DNA from: Sphingobium_A sp965228065
GTDB taxonomy: Bacteria; Pseudomonadota; Alphaproteobacteria; Sphingomonadales; Sphingomonadaceae
Assembly (NCBI GenBank): GCA_965228065.1
Contig: OZ245788.1
Location: 186,001 to 250,000 of the forward strand
DNA: 64,000 nucleotides
Reading direction: 5' to 3'
This document shows, in pieces, positions 36,882 to 45,323 of the stretch (the first letter of the stretch is position 1; each line of letters starts with the position of its first letter). Position numbers and translations under genes: made by a program. The notes beneath the pieces are model-generated. The model saw only the letters and a list, made by a program, of their open reading frames with translations. It was not told the origin of the DNA and did not search any database.

Positions 36882-37538
36882 TCAAAGGCGGATGCCGACA
36901 CCCACGCCAACAACCAGCGGGTCGAGGCTGATACGGACCTTCTGGGTCGCCGCAGCGCTGGTGCGCAGCGTCGCTGTGGTGTCGATGTCGATATATTTCA
37001 CGTCGAAATTCAGGAACATCCGCTTGTTCAGGTCGACATCGACGCCCGCCTGCACGGCCCAGCCGATGCTGTCCGACATGGACACCCGGGTCTTGCCGAC
37101 CGCTGCCTCCAGCCCCTTCGACGCATCCTCGCCATAGAAAAGCGTATAGTTCACGCCGACGCCGACATAGGGGCGAACCGGGCCTTTCACGATGGGATGA
37201 TATTGAACCGTCAGCGTCGGCGGCAACACCCAGGTGGACGCCAATGCGCCGATACCACCCGTCGTTCCGCTGACGCCCGACGCCGTATGTCTGGTCGTCG
37301 CCGCAATCAGTTCCAGGCCGATATGGTCGGTCGCCATCCACGTCACGTCGACCTCGGGCATGATGCTGTTGTCGACGCTGGTTTTCTCGGTCGGAAAGGC
37401 CGGCAGGATCGGGCCCGATCGTTCGTTCGGCGCGACGACGATTCCACGCAGGCGGAGATAGACGTCCCCCGCCTCGGCCTGTGCCGGCGACGCCGCAAGC
37501 GCGGTTCCCGCCAATGCCAGCACGATCAAAGTCTTCAT
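36882..37538 (-). CDS. ompW: OmpW family outer-membrane beta-barrel protein
   Basis: A 218-aa outer-membrane protein with a signal peptide (MKTLIVLALAGTALAASPAQA) and alternating beta strands ending in a terminal hydrophobic strand (VGVGVGIRL). The motifs GDVYLRLRGIVVAP, LPPTLTVQYHP and RPYVGVGVNYTLFYGE are OmpW-like. OmpW is an anaerobically induced small porin in E. coli, controlled by FNR. Here FNR-type boxes lie 67-103 nt upstream. It converges on ccoS and is divergent from hemN. Confidence 0.9.
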   Translation of the reverse strand: MKTLIVLALAGTALAASPAQAEAGDVYLRLRGIVVAPNERSGPILPAFPTEKTSVDNSIMPEVDVTWMATDHIGLELIAATTRHTASGVSGTTGGIGALASTWVLPPTLTVQYHPIVKGPVRPYVGVGVNYTLFYGEDASKGLEAAVGKTRVSMSDSIGWAVQAGVDVDLNKRMFLNFDVKYIDIDTTATLRTSAAATQKVRISLDPLVVGVGVGIRL

Positions 37539-37604
37539 GGCCCTGTTTCCTTCCATCCGGGCTTTGCGATGGGTGAAACATGCGCCATCCGGGCCATCGC
37601 CACC

Positions 37605-37618
37605 TTGACCGGGGCCAA
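37605..37618 (-). promoter_or_regulatory. Possible second, weaker FNR-type box
   Basis: TTGAC-CGGG-GCCAA resembles the TTGAT-N4-ATCAA consensus with two mismatches in the right half. Its centre lies 73 nt upstream of the ompW start. It could be a secondary site or chance. Confidence 0.35.
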
Positions 37619-37626
37619 GCGCTTTC

Positions 37627-37640
37627 TTGACCTGCGTCAA
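37627..37640. promoter_or_regulatory. FNR/FixK-type binding site between ompW and hemN
   Basis: TTGAC-CTGC-GTCAA is a perfect inverted repeat matching the FNR/FixK class TTGAY-N4-RTCAA. A class II site (centred at -41.5) on the minus strand would place an ompW start point near 37592, with a leader of about 54 nt. For hemN the site is only 24 nt from the ATG, so control there would need a leaderless transcript or a later start codon. Confidence 0.7.
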
Positions 37641-37643
37641 ATT

Positions 37644-37661
37644 CGCGCGCGCGCGCGCGCG
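37644..37661. repeat. (CG)9 alternating tract upstream of hemN
   Basis: An uninterrupted 18-nt CG dinucleotide run lies 2 nt before the hemN ATG and 3 nt after the FNR box. Alternating CG runs can adopt left-handed DNA and are slippage-prone. Confidence 0.8.
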
Positions 37662-37663
37662 TT

Positions 37664-38995
37664 ATGAGCGTCGGCATGTGGCCCCATCATCCAGAGCTGC
37701 TCGCCGCGCCAGTACCGCGCTATACGAGCTATCCCACCGCCGCCGAGTTCGTCGACCAGCTGCCGCAGGATGTTGCGGACCGCGCCCTCGCGGCCGTGTC
37801 GCCCGGCGAACCGGTCTCGCTCTACGTCCATATTCCGTTCTGCGAGCGGATCTGCTGGTATTGCGGATGCAACACCGGCGCATCCGGACGCGCCGCACGG
37901 CTCGGCAGCTATGTCGCGGCACTCGAGGCCGAGATCGATCGTACCGCATCGCTGCTGGGCGGGCGCGGGCGGGTCGCTCGGATCGCCTTTGGCGGCGGCA
38001 GTCCCAATGCACTCGCCCCCGCCACTTTCCTGCTGCTGGTCGAACGGCTGCGCAGCGCCTTTGACTGCCCGGACGCCGAGCTGTCGATCGAACTCGACCC
38101 GCGCAGCTTCAGCGCGGAATGGGCCGGTGTGATCGGCGCGCTCGGCGTCGCGCGCGCAAGCTTGGGCGTCCAGACCTTCGCGCCCGAAATCCAGGCCGCG
38201 ATCGGCCGGGTCCAGCCCGTCGAGACGATCATGGACGCGATGACATTGCTCCGCACCGCCGGCATCGGATCGGTCAATTTCGACCTGATGTACGGACTGC
38301 CCGGACAGAGCGACGCACAGCTCGCCGAAACGCTCGACATCGCGCTCGATATGCGACCCGATCGGATCGCACTGTTCGGCTATGCCCATGTACCGCAACT
38401 GATCGCCCGCCAGCGCCGGATCGATGCCACCGCACTGCCGACGATCGACCAGCGTTTTTCGCAATCGGCGCTCGGTCATCGACGACTGACCGATGCCGGC
38501 TACCAGGCGATCGGCTTCGACCATTTCGCGCTGCCGGACGATGCGCTGGCGGTTGCCGCACGAACCGGACTGCTGCGTCGCAACTTCCAGGGCTTCACCG
38601 ACGATCCGGCCGAGGTGCTGATCGGGCTCGGCGCATCCGCGATCAGCAGCTTTCCCGGCTGGCTGCTCCAGAACGAGAAGAATGCGGGCCGATACCGGAT
38701 GCTCGCATCCGCAGGCGTCGCAACCCAGACCCGCGGCGTCGCACGCACTGCGGAGGACCGGCGTCGCGGCGCACTGATCGAACAGTTGCTCTGCGCCGGA
38801 CGCGCCCAGCTATCACCGATCGACCGCGCGGCGGCGGCATCGCGCCTGACGCGCTTCGAGACTGCCGGGCTGATCGGCTGGCAGGGTGACGAACTCGTGA
38901 TCGCGTCCCGGGCCTTGCCCTATACCCGCACGATCGCGGCGGTGTTCGACGCCTATCGCGATCCGGCCGGACGGCAGTTCAGCAATGCGATCTAG
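37664..38995 (+). CDS. hemN: Oxygen-independent coproporphyrinogen III oxidase HemN
   Basis: A 443-aa radical-SAM enzyme that makes protoporphyrinogen IX when oxygen is scarce. The N-terminus has RYTSYPTA as in true HemN. The cluster motif is in HIPFCERICWYCGCNT (CxxxCxxC), followed by FGGGSPNAL and GVQTFAPEIQ. The HemN-type C-terminal domain is present, so it is not a HemW-like protein. An FNR-type box and a (CG)9 run lie just upstream. An in-frame ATG at 37676 is an alternative start. Confidence 0.93.
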   Translation: MSVGMWPHHPELLAAPVPRYTSYPTAAEFVDQLPQDVADRALAAVSPGEPVSLYVHIPFCERICWYCGCNTGASGRAARLGSYVAALEAEIDRTASLLGGRGRVARIAFGGGSPNALAPATFLLLVERLRSAFDCPDAELSIELDPRSFSAEWAGVIGALGVARASLGVQTFAPEIQAAIGRVQPVETIMDAMTLLRTAGIGSVNFDLMYGLPGQSDAQLAETLDIALDMRPDRIALFGYAHVPQLIARQRRIDATALPTIDQRFSQSALGHRRLTDAGYQAIGFDHFALPDDALAVAARTGLLRRNFQGFTDDPAEVLIGLGASAISSFPGWLLQNEKNAGRYRMLASAGVATQTRGVARTAEDRRRGALIEQLLCAGRAQLSPIDRAAAASRLTRFETAGLIGWQGDELVIASRALPYTRTIAAVFDAYRDPAGRQFSNAI

Positions 38996-39050
38996 AAAAG
39001 TGGGAACCGGTTTTCCGCCCAGGAAGCGCTCCAGACGTCGACTGGCGGCC

Positions 39051-39266
39051 ATGCCCGCGCTCGCTGCTCTGCTCGTGTTGGGAGCACCGGCCGCGGGCGC
39101 GACGCCGTCCTTTCTGTTGGTCGGCCTGTGCGCGGACGGTCACGGCCCGTCGCTGATGCTGATTCCGCTTCAACGGGACGACGCGCCCGCGGCACCGCCC
39201 AAGGCCTGTCACGCATTGTGCGAACGGCGCAAACCTCAGTCAGGCAAGCGGGATCCGCTGCCCTGA
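39051..39266 (+). CDS. Small secreted hypothetical protein
   Basis: A 71-aa product starting MPALAALLVLGAPAAGATPS, a clear signal peptide. A short mature part contains cysteines in GLCADG and ACHALCERRK. An upstream in-frame ATG (38985) overlaps the hemN stop and would translate a GAAAAGTGGGAACCGG-type palindrome, a common dispersed alphaproteobacterial repeat, so I prefer 39051. The gene converges on the FixL-like kinase with overlapping 3' ends. I do not recognise a function. Confidence 0.5.
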   Translation: MPALAALLVLGAPAAGATPSFLLVGLCADGHGPSLMLIPLQRDDAPAAPPKACHALCERRKPQSGKRDPLP

Positions 39267-40397
39267 ACCCGCCTGTTTCAAGGTGATGTGAAAGGCGGCA
39301 CCGCCGGACACGGCAGGCTCCACCCAGATCCGCCCGCCATGCGCCTCGATCAGGGTGCGGCAGATCGAAAGACCCAATCCCATCCCTTCGGACTTGCTGC
39401 TGCGGAACGGCTCGAACAGCGTCGCTGCGATCTCGGGCGACAGGCCGGTGCCGCTATCGACGACGGTGAGTTGCACCATATCGTCACCAACCGGCCTGGA
39501 TGCGATCTCCAGTCGCCGGACCGCCTGCCGCTCCATCGCGTCGAGCGCGTTGCGGATCAGGTTGAGCAGCACCTGCTGGATCTGGATCCGGTCGACCAGC
39601 ACGGCATCGCACGATCCATCGAGCATCACCCGAACCTCGACATCGTGCGCCGGTGCGCCGACCAGCGCCAGCGCATTCGCTTCGCTCACCAGCGTTTTCA
39701 GGCTTTCGACCCGCGTCTCGCCCTCACGCCGCGCGATGAAGTCGCGCAGGCGGCGGATGATCTGGCCGGCACGCACCGACTGTTCGGCGGCCTGTTCCAT
39801 CGCCTCGCGCAACATGGCGCGATCACCGGGATCGTCGCTGTCGACCAGATCGCGCGCGCCCTCCATATAGTTGGAAATGGCCGCCAATGGCTGATTGAGT
39901 TCATGGGCAAGTGCCGCCGCCAATGTGCCGACCGCGCTGACCCGCGAGACATGTGCCAGTTCGTCCTGCAGATCATGGAGCGTACGCTCGGTCGCCCGAC
40001 GCTCGGTCAGATCGCGGATGAAACCGGTGAACACCCGGCCCTGCGACGTCTCCGCCTCCCCGATCGCCAGCTCGATTGGAAATGTCGATCCGTCGCGCCG
40101 GCGCGCCGTGGTCACCCGCCCGATGCCGACGATATGGCGTTCACCCGTCGTCAGATAGCGTTCGATATAGGCGTCGTGCCGCTCGCGGTCAGGCGAGGGC
40201 ATCAGCGTGCTGACATTTTCCCCCAGCACTTCGCTTTCGGAGAAACCGAACATCCGTTCCGCCGTCGCACTGAACGACAGGATGTGGCCGGCGGCATCGA
40301 TGACGACCATGCCATCGGGTACAGTTGCCAGGATCGACCGCAAATGGGCAGGCTGATCGCGGTCGCCCTCCGGCACCACCAACGATGGCATATCCAT
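39240..40397 (-). CDS. fixL: FixL-like haem-PAS sensor histidine kinase
   Basis: A 385-aa soluble oxygen-sensor kinase. The PAS domain (about residues 15-135) contains MFGFSESEVLGENVSTLMP and RYLTTGERHIVGIGR, where H88 matches the haem-ligating His of FixL. RRDGSTFPIELAIGE and FTGFIRDLTERR also match FixL. The kinase core has the phospho-His in LAHELNQPLAA (H165), the N box NLIRNALDAM and the G boxes DSGTGLSPE and GMGLGLSI. No membrane segments. It starts 1 nt after the usp stop. No fixJ gene is adjacent, so the partner is elsewhere. Confidence 0.88.
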   Translation of the reverse strand: MDMPSLVVPEGDRDQPAHLRSILATVPDGMVVIDAAGHILSFSATAERMFGFSESEVLGENVSTLMPSPDRERHDAYIERYLTTGERHIVGIGRVTTARRRDGSTFPIELAIGEAETSQGRVFTGFIRDLTERRATERTLHDLQDELAHVSRVSAVGTLAAALAHELNQPLAAISNYMEGARDLVDSDDPGDRAMLREAMEQAAEQSVRAGQIIRRLRDFIARREGETRVESLKTLVSEANALALVGAPAHDVEVRVMLDGSCDAVLVDRIQIQQVLLNLIRNALDAMERQAVRRLEIASRPVGDDMVQLTVVDSGTGLSPEIAATLFEPFRSSKSEGMGLGLSICRTLIEAHGGRIWVEPAVSGGAAFHITLKQAGSGQRIPLA

Positions 40398-41213
40398 TCA
40401 GTGTGTCATCACCAGCGGCACCGGGCTGGATTCGAGCATGTGCCGCGTCGCCCCGCCCAGCACGGCCTCACGCAGGCGGCTGTGGCCGTAGGCGCCCATC
40501 ACCAGATAGCGGGCGCGCAGCAACTGCACGGTGCCGCACAGCGCACTCGCGACATCCTCGGTGCCCAATGCGCGCTGATGGATCTCGGCGGAGATGCCAT
40601 GGCGTGACAGATAGGCTGCGGCATCGGTCGCCGGAAAGCGATCGGCGTCCTGCACGAGTTCGATCAGATGAACCTTGCTGGCCAGCTTCAACAGCGGCAA
40701 CGCAGCCTTGAGCGCATTGGCAGCCTCGAACGATCCGTTCCACGCAATGGCGGCAGTATCGGCCACATCGAACCCGCGGCAGTGCGGCGATACCGCGACG
40801 ATGGGCGCACGCGCATGCAGGGAGATATCCCCGGCAAGCGCCAATGCATGTCTCGACACCGAGTGCGGATCCGCGACCGAACGACTGAGGATGACGAAAT
40901 CGGCAAGCTTGGACTGGTCGATCAGCAACGTCGCGGGATTGCCGTCCACCTGTAGCCAGGTCCAGCTCACGCCCTCGCGCGCCAGTTGCGCCTCGATCCG
41001 CTCGCGCTCGGCCACTTCCTGTTCGCGAACCGATTCGAGCACATCGGTGAAAGCGTAGATCCCGCCGAACGGATCGCCGGCAACGAAGGAATCGAACGGC
41101 GTGACCTGCGCGCAGATCAGATGCCCCTCGAACGCGCGGACCAGATCGAGCGCGCTTTGCAACCGCGCTTCCTGACCGTCGTCCGCCTGAACATGCAAAA
41201 GGATGGTCGTCAT
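40398..41213 (-). CDS. Universal stress protein (UspA family)
   Basis: A 271-aa protein with two Usp-like halves. The C-terminal half has the ATP-binding signature GAYGHSRLREAVLGGATRHML followed by SPVPLVMTH; the N-terminal half is more divergent. Tandem Usp proteins are often induced under low oxygen. The ATG at 41213 is followed by MTTILLHVQADDGQEA. It is co-directional with, and abuts, the FixL-like kinase gene, so the two are likely one operon. Confidence 0.87.
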   Translation of the reverse strand: MTTILLHVQADDGQEARLQSALDLVRAFEGHLICAQVTPFDSFVAGDPFGGIYAFTDVLESVREQEVAERERIEAQLAREGVSWTWLQVDGNPATLLIDQSKLADFVILSRSVADPHSVSRHALALAGDISLHARAPIVAVSPHCRGFDVADTAAIAWNGSFEAANALKAALPLLKLASKVHLIELVQDADRFPATDAAAYLSRHGISAEIHQRALGTEDVASALCGTVQLLRARYLVMGAYGHSRLREAVLGGATRHMLESSPVPLVMTH

Positions 41214-41364
41214 ATCGTCGTCCTTCCCGGTTTCTGAAACTATCGGAACGCTAAGCCGCCATCGCCGAGGGGTCATTACGGATCATTACGGAGCCCCGTG
41301 AAATCGCGGGCATCCGTATCAACCCGTATTTCGTGACAGGCGATTTGGGCGCAGCGATCGATCG

Positions 41365-41724
41365 ATGAGCTGGAAAACCATCCGCCTTGAACTTGCGCGC
41401 ACCCCCGAATTCCCCAACGGGTCGCCCATCCGCGCCTATCTGCTGCGGCTGCCGCTCGACCCGGACGGCCTGATCGAAACCACGGAGTTCGGCGCCACCC
41501 CCGCGCTTGCCAGCGTCCGGCGCTACTGGCCCAACGAAGCCGACATGATCGGCTATCTCGTGCACAAGCCGGCCGGCTGGGCCTTTTCCTATGCGCCGGG
41601 CGACGAGGATGACGAGACCATCTTCCATCTGGACGACCACCCCGTCCGCCTCGGCGATTATGTCACCATCACCGAAACCGATGGCCGAAAACTTCCGTTT
41701 CGCGTTGCCCGCTGCGAAGGTTGA
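41365..41724 (+). CDS. Conserved hypothetical protein
   Basis: A 119-aa acidic soluble protein without signal peptide or membrane segment. It contains SWKTIRLELARTPEFPNGSP near the start and RYWPNEADMIGYLVHKPAGW in the middle. No catalytic motif is recognised. Coding character (third-position GC, codon use) is like its neighbours, and I believe it is a real gene of sphingomonads, but its function is unknown. Confidence 0.7.
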   Translation: MSWKTIRLELARTPEFPNGSPIRAYLLRLPLDPDGLIETTEFGATPALASVRRYWPNEADMIGYLVHKPAGWAFSYAPGDEDDETIFHLDDHPVRLGDYVTITETDGRKLPFRVARCEG

Positions 41725-41817
41725 CGCGCATGCCCAGGCGCAATGGTGGGCGTCGTTGTTCCACGATGTGAAAAGAGTGAATCGACTCCGTCGTTTTCCG
41801 CTCTAATCTTCACGCCG

Positions 41818-42714
41818 ATGACGAAAACGATCATGCTCTCGCTGCTCGCCGCCGTCGCGGCGCCGATCGGTATCTATGCCGTCGCCCAGCGCCAGGCACA
41901 GACGCTTGCGCCGGCCGAGATCGCCGAAGCGGCGCCGGCATCAGACTGGCGCGACATTCCGGCGCGCGACCTGTTGCTGATGGACGTCGCCGGCGGGGGC
42001 CGGGTGGTCATCCAGCTCGCACCCGACTTTGCACCGGTGCATGTCGCCAATATCCGCAAGCTCGCCGGCCAGCGCTGGTGGGACGGCACGTCGATCAATC
42101 GGGTGCAGGACAATTATGTCGTGCAATGGGGCGACCCGACCGAGAAGAAACCCTTGCCCGCCAACGTCGTGGCAGCGCCGCCCAGCGAATATGTCCGTGA
42201 CCAGGCGGGTCTGGACCCGGCCTGGATCGCCTGGCCCGATCCCTATGCGAAGCGCACCGGGTTCCTGAATGGCTGGCCGGTGGGCGGAGACGGCAATGGC
42301 AAGATCTGGCTGGCGCATTGCTATGCGATGGTCGGTGTCGGCCGGAACATGGCCCCGGACACCGGATCGGGTGCAGAACTCTATGCGGTGATCGGTCAGG
42401 CGCCCCGCCATCTCGATCGCAACATCGCGCTTGTCGGGCGCGTGATCGAGGGGATGGAATTCCTCGCATCCCGTCCGCGCGGGACCGCGGCCATGGGTTT
42501 CTATGACGATCCCAAGCAGCGCATCGCCATCACCAGCATCAAGCCGATGACCGAAGCGGACCCCGGTGCCCGATCGGACTTTCAATATCTGAGCGGCAGC
42601 AGTTTCGGCGATTATGAGGATGCCCGCGCCAATCGGCGCGATCCCTTCTTCAACGTGCCGGCCGGCGGCGCGGATGTCTGCAACATCCCAGTGCCCATCC
42701 GGCGCAAAGTCTGA
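41818..42714 (+). CDS. Exported cyclophilin-type peptidyl-prolyl isomerase
   Basis: A 298-aa protein with a signal-like N-terminus (MTKTIMLSLLAAVAAPIGIY) and a cyclophilin-like core: VVIQLAPDFAPVHVANIRKL, then RVQDNYVVQWGDP and, late, NIALVGRVIEGMEFLA. The usual catalytic loop is interrupted by an insertion (about residues 110-165) with PPSEYVRDQAGLD. It would fold exported proteins in the periplasm. The ATG at 41818 gives the proper signal; longer readings do not. Confidence 0.82.
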   Translation: MTKTIMLSLLAAVAAPIGIYAVAQRQAQTLAPAEIAEAAPASDWRDIPARDLLLMDVAGGGRVVIQLAPDFAPVHVANIRKLAGQRWWDGTSINRVQDNYVVQWGDPTEKKPLPANVVAAPPSEYVRDQAGLDPAWIAWPDPYAKRTGFLNGWPVGGDGNGKIWLAHCYAMVGVGRNMAPDTGSGAELYAVIGQAPRHLDRNIALVGRVIEGMEFLASRPRGTAAMGFYDDPKQRIAITSIKPMTEADPGARSDFQYLSGSSFGDYEDARANRRDPFFNVPAGGADVCNIPVPIRRKV

Positions 42715-42720
42715 CAAAAA

Positions 42721-42748
42721 GGCCGCCCCGGCAGATGCCGGGGCGGCC
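42721..42748 (-). terminator. Rho-independent terminator for the export operon
   Basis: GGCCGCCCCGGC-ATCT-GCCGGGGCGGCC (minus-strand reading) is a perfect 12-bp stem followed by TTTTTG on the minus strand. It ends the permease operon and also lies just after the convergent isomerase gene. Confidence 0.85.
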
Positions 42749-42797
42749 GAGCGAGAGACAGGAGCCCGGCCGGGAACTCAGCCGAACCCCATCCTCT

Positions 42798-45299
42798 CTA
42801 TTCGTAACGCAGTGCATGGATCGGATTGGTGCGCGCGACGCGGAAGCTGTGCGCCCCGATGGTGCAGATCGCGATCACGAGCGCCAGCACGCCCGCCACC
42901 ACGAAGGGCAACGGCCCCAGCGCAATCCGTGAGTCAAAGTCGTTGAGCCAGTCGCGCATTACCCACCAGGCGATCGGCCAGGCAATGATGTTGGCCAGGA
43001 TCACCGGCCGGCTGAACTGCCAGACCAGCAACCGCACGATCCGTGACGTGCTGGCGCCCAGCACCTTGCGAATGCCGATCTCCTTGGTGCGGCGCTGCGC
43101 GGTGAAGGCGGCGAGGCCGAACAGGCCGAGGCAGCCCACCACCACCGCGAGCAAAGAGAAGGCGCCGAAGGTCTGCGCGCGCGCTTCGTCCGCCCGGTAG
43201 AGGTCGCGGACAATGTCGTCGCCGAACGCCGCACTGAATGGCGTGTCCGGGGAGAGCCTTTTCCACACCGCCTCGATCCGGCTCATCGCCGTCGCGGGAT
43301 CGCCGGTATAGCGCACCAGCATGTTGTTGTGGTTCTCACGGTCGTAGAAGAACATGATCGGATCGAGCGGGTCACGGATCGAGCGGAAGCGCGAATCCTG
43401 AACAACGCCGATGATCGTGATGGGAACAAGGCCGTATTTGACGGCACTGATCGCCGACCTGAATTGCTTGCCGATCGCATCCTGGGGCGACTTGTAGCCG
43501 AGCCGCTTCGCCGCGAGCGCATTGATCACGACATGTGCGCCGCGTGCGACGAATACCTGCTCGGCGGCCGGATCTTCGGGGAAGGGACGCGTGCTGTCGT
43601 CAAGCGGCCGGTTGATGTCGAAGTTGCGCCCGGCGAGCAGCTTGATGCCCATTGTGTCGAAGAAGTGGGTATCGACATTGTAATTGTCGATGCTGACCGG
43701 CTCGTCCTGGCCCTGAAGCTGAACATTGGTGGCGGAGTTGTTGAGTGTGTTGATGCCGATCGCCGTCCGCCCGACCGAGGTGACGCCGTCGATCTTGCCG
43801 ATCTCGCGCACCAGCGTATCCCTGACCGTGTTGAGCTGACGACGGCCAATGCCCGAGACCTGGATCAGACCCTCTCGCTTATAGCCCGGATCCGACGTGC
43901 GGGCGTAGAGCGTCTGCGAATAGACGACGATGGTGCAGATGATGAGGCCGATCGACACCGCGAACTGCGCGACGACCAGCGCGCTGCGCAACCGCCCCGA
44001 CCCTTCCGCGTCCGCCGCCGACTTGTTAGCCTTGAGCACGCGCGCCGGCTGGAAACGGGAGAGATAGAAAGCGGGGTAGATGCCGCCTGCCACGCCGACC
44101 AGCAGAACGAGCCCGATGATCGGAAGCAGCAGCCCGCCGGCACCGATATAGCGGAGCACCAGGTCCGCATCCAGGAACCGGCCGATCATCGGCAAGGTGA
44201 GTTCGGTCAGCGCAAGCGCAAGCAGCATCGCGAGCGCGGAGACCAGGATCGACTCGCCGACGAACTGGACGATAAGCTGGCGGCGATTGGCGCCGAGCAC
44301 CTTGCGCAGCGCCACTTCGCGCGCCCTCTGGCTGGCCCGCGCCGTCGCAAGATTGACGAAATTGACGCACGCCATGCCCAGGATGAGCACTGCGATGATC
44401 GCGAAGGTCATGATCGAGCTGCGATCATTGCCCGGTGTCATCGCACCAACCTGCGCGCGGCCGAGGTGAATGTCGCCGACATTGACCAGCGCGAAGTCGA
44501 AGCTGTCGCCCTGGTTGGTCCGCCGCCCGCCGACAACCTGATCCGGAATGTTGCGCTTTTCCCAGGCGCCGAACTGCGAATTGATGGCGCGGACATCCGC
44601 TCCGGGCTTCAGCCGGAAATAGACCGCGCCCGACTGCCAGCCATATTCGGTGAGGAACTGCGGACTCTCCGCCCAGAAAGCATTTGGGTCATAACGCGCG
44701 AGCATGTTGATCTTGAGATGCGAGTTTTTCGGGATATCCTTGAGGATGCCGGTGACGCGATAATCCTGCGAAATACCCTGCACGGTCAGGGTCAATGTCT
44801 GGCCCATCGGATTTTCATTGCCGAACCGGCGCTTCGCCTCGCTTTCGGTCACCACCAGATTTCCGGGCTGCGCCAGCGCGGTCTTCGGATCGCCGTGGAC
44901 AAGCGGCAGCGCCAGAACATCGAAGAAAGGGCCGTCGACAAACTTCAGCGCCTCGACCTCCGTCACCTGCCCATCGCGGCTGGCCACCGGGCTGCTCGCA
45001 AGCAGGTGGACGCTGCTCTCGATCTGCGGGAATTCCTTTTGCACCGCGGCCTTCGCGACATAGGCGGCCATCTGCAGATCCATCTTCTCGCCGGTTGCAC
45101 GGTCGGTGTAGTACATCTGCAACTGGACGGTGCGGTCCGCCTCCGGGATCCACTGATCATAGGTGAGTTCGTTGCGCACGAAGATCAGAATGATCAGGCA
45201 GGCGGCCATGCCGATGGCGAGCCCCAATATGTTGATGGCGGCATAGCTGCGGCTCTTCAAAAGCGACCGCAGTCCAACGATCAGATAATTGCGCCACAT
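42798..45299 (-). CDS. ABC transporter permease with two MacB-PCD/FtsX modules
   Basis: An 833-aa inner-membrane permease. The N-terminal helix (YAAINILGLAIGMAACLIIL) is followed by a periplasmic MacB_PCD domain, an FtsX module with the motif TARASQRAREVALRKVLGAN, a second helix and periplasmic domain, and a second FtsX module with AQRRTKEIGIRKVLGAS. About eight membrane spans are expected. This duplicated layout occurs in exporters of antimicrobial peptides, lipids or small lipoproteins. It pairs with the ATPase upstream (24-nt gap) and the HlyD-type adaptor. Confidence 0.9.
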   Translation of the reverse strand: MWRNYLIVGLRSLLKSRSYAAINILGLAIGMAACLIILIFVRNELTYDQWIPEADRTVQLQMYYTDRATGEKMDLQMAAYVAKAAVQKEFPQIESSVHLLASSPVASRDGQVTEVEALKFVDGPFFDVLALPLVHGDPKTALAQPGNLVVTESEAKRRFGNENPMGQTLTLTVQGISQDYRVTGILKDIPKNSHLKINMLARYDPNAFWAESPQFLTEYGWQSGAVYFRLKPGADVRAINSQFGAWEKRNIPDQVVGGRRTNQGDSFDFALVNVGDIHLGRAQVGAMTPGNDRSSIMTFAIIAVLILGMACVNFVNLATARASQRAREVALRKVLGANRRQLIVQFVGESILVSALAMLLALALTELTLPMIGRFLDADLVLRYIGAGGLLLPIIGLVLLVGVAGGIYPAFYLSRFQPARVLKANKSAADAEGSGRLRSALVVAQFAVSIGLIICTIVVYSQTLYARTSDPGYKREGLIQVSGIGRRQLNTVRDTLVREIGKIDGVTSVGRTAIGINTLNNSATNVQLQGQDEPVSIDNYNVDTHFFDTMGIKLLAGRNFDINRPLDDSTRPFPEDPAAEQVFVARGAHVVINALAAKRLGYKSPQDAIGKQFRSAISAVKYGLVPITIIGVVQDSRFRSIRDPLDPIMFFYDRENHNNMLVRYTGDPATAMSRIEAVWKRLSPDTPFSAAFGDDIVRDLYRADEARAQTFGAFSLLAVVVGCLGLFGLAAFTAQRRTKEIGIRKVLGASTSRIVRLLVWQFSRPVILANIIAWPIAWWVMRDWLNDFDSRIALGPLPFVVAGVLALVIAICTIGAHSFRVARTNPIHALRYE

Positions 45300-45323
45300 G
45301 GTCGTGTCTCCTTGTCGCGGGCG

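Noticed and set aside
41308..41322. Possible FNR half-site upstream of the usp gene
   Set aside because: TTGAT-ACGG-ATGCC (minus strand) matches only one half; too weak to call.
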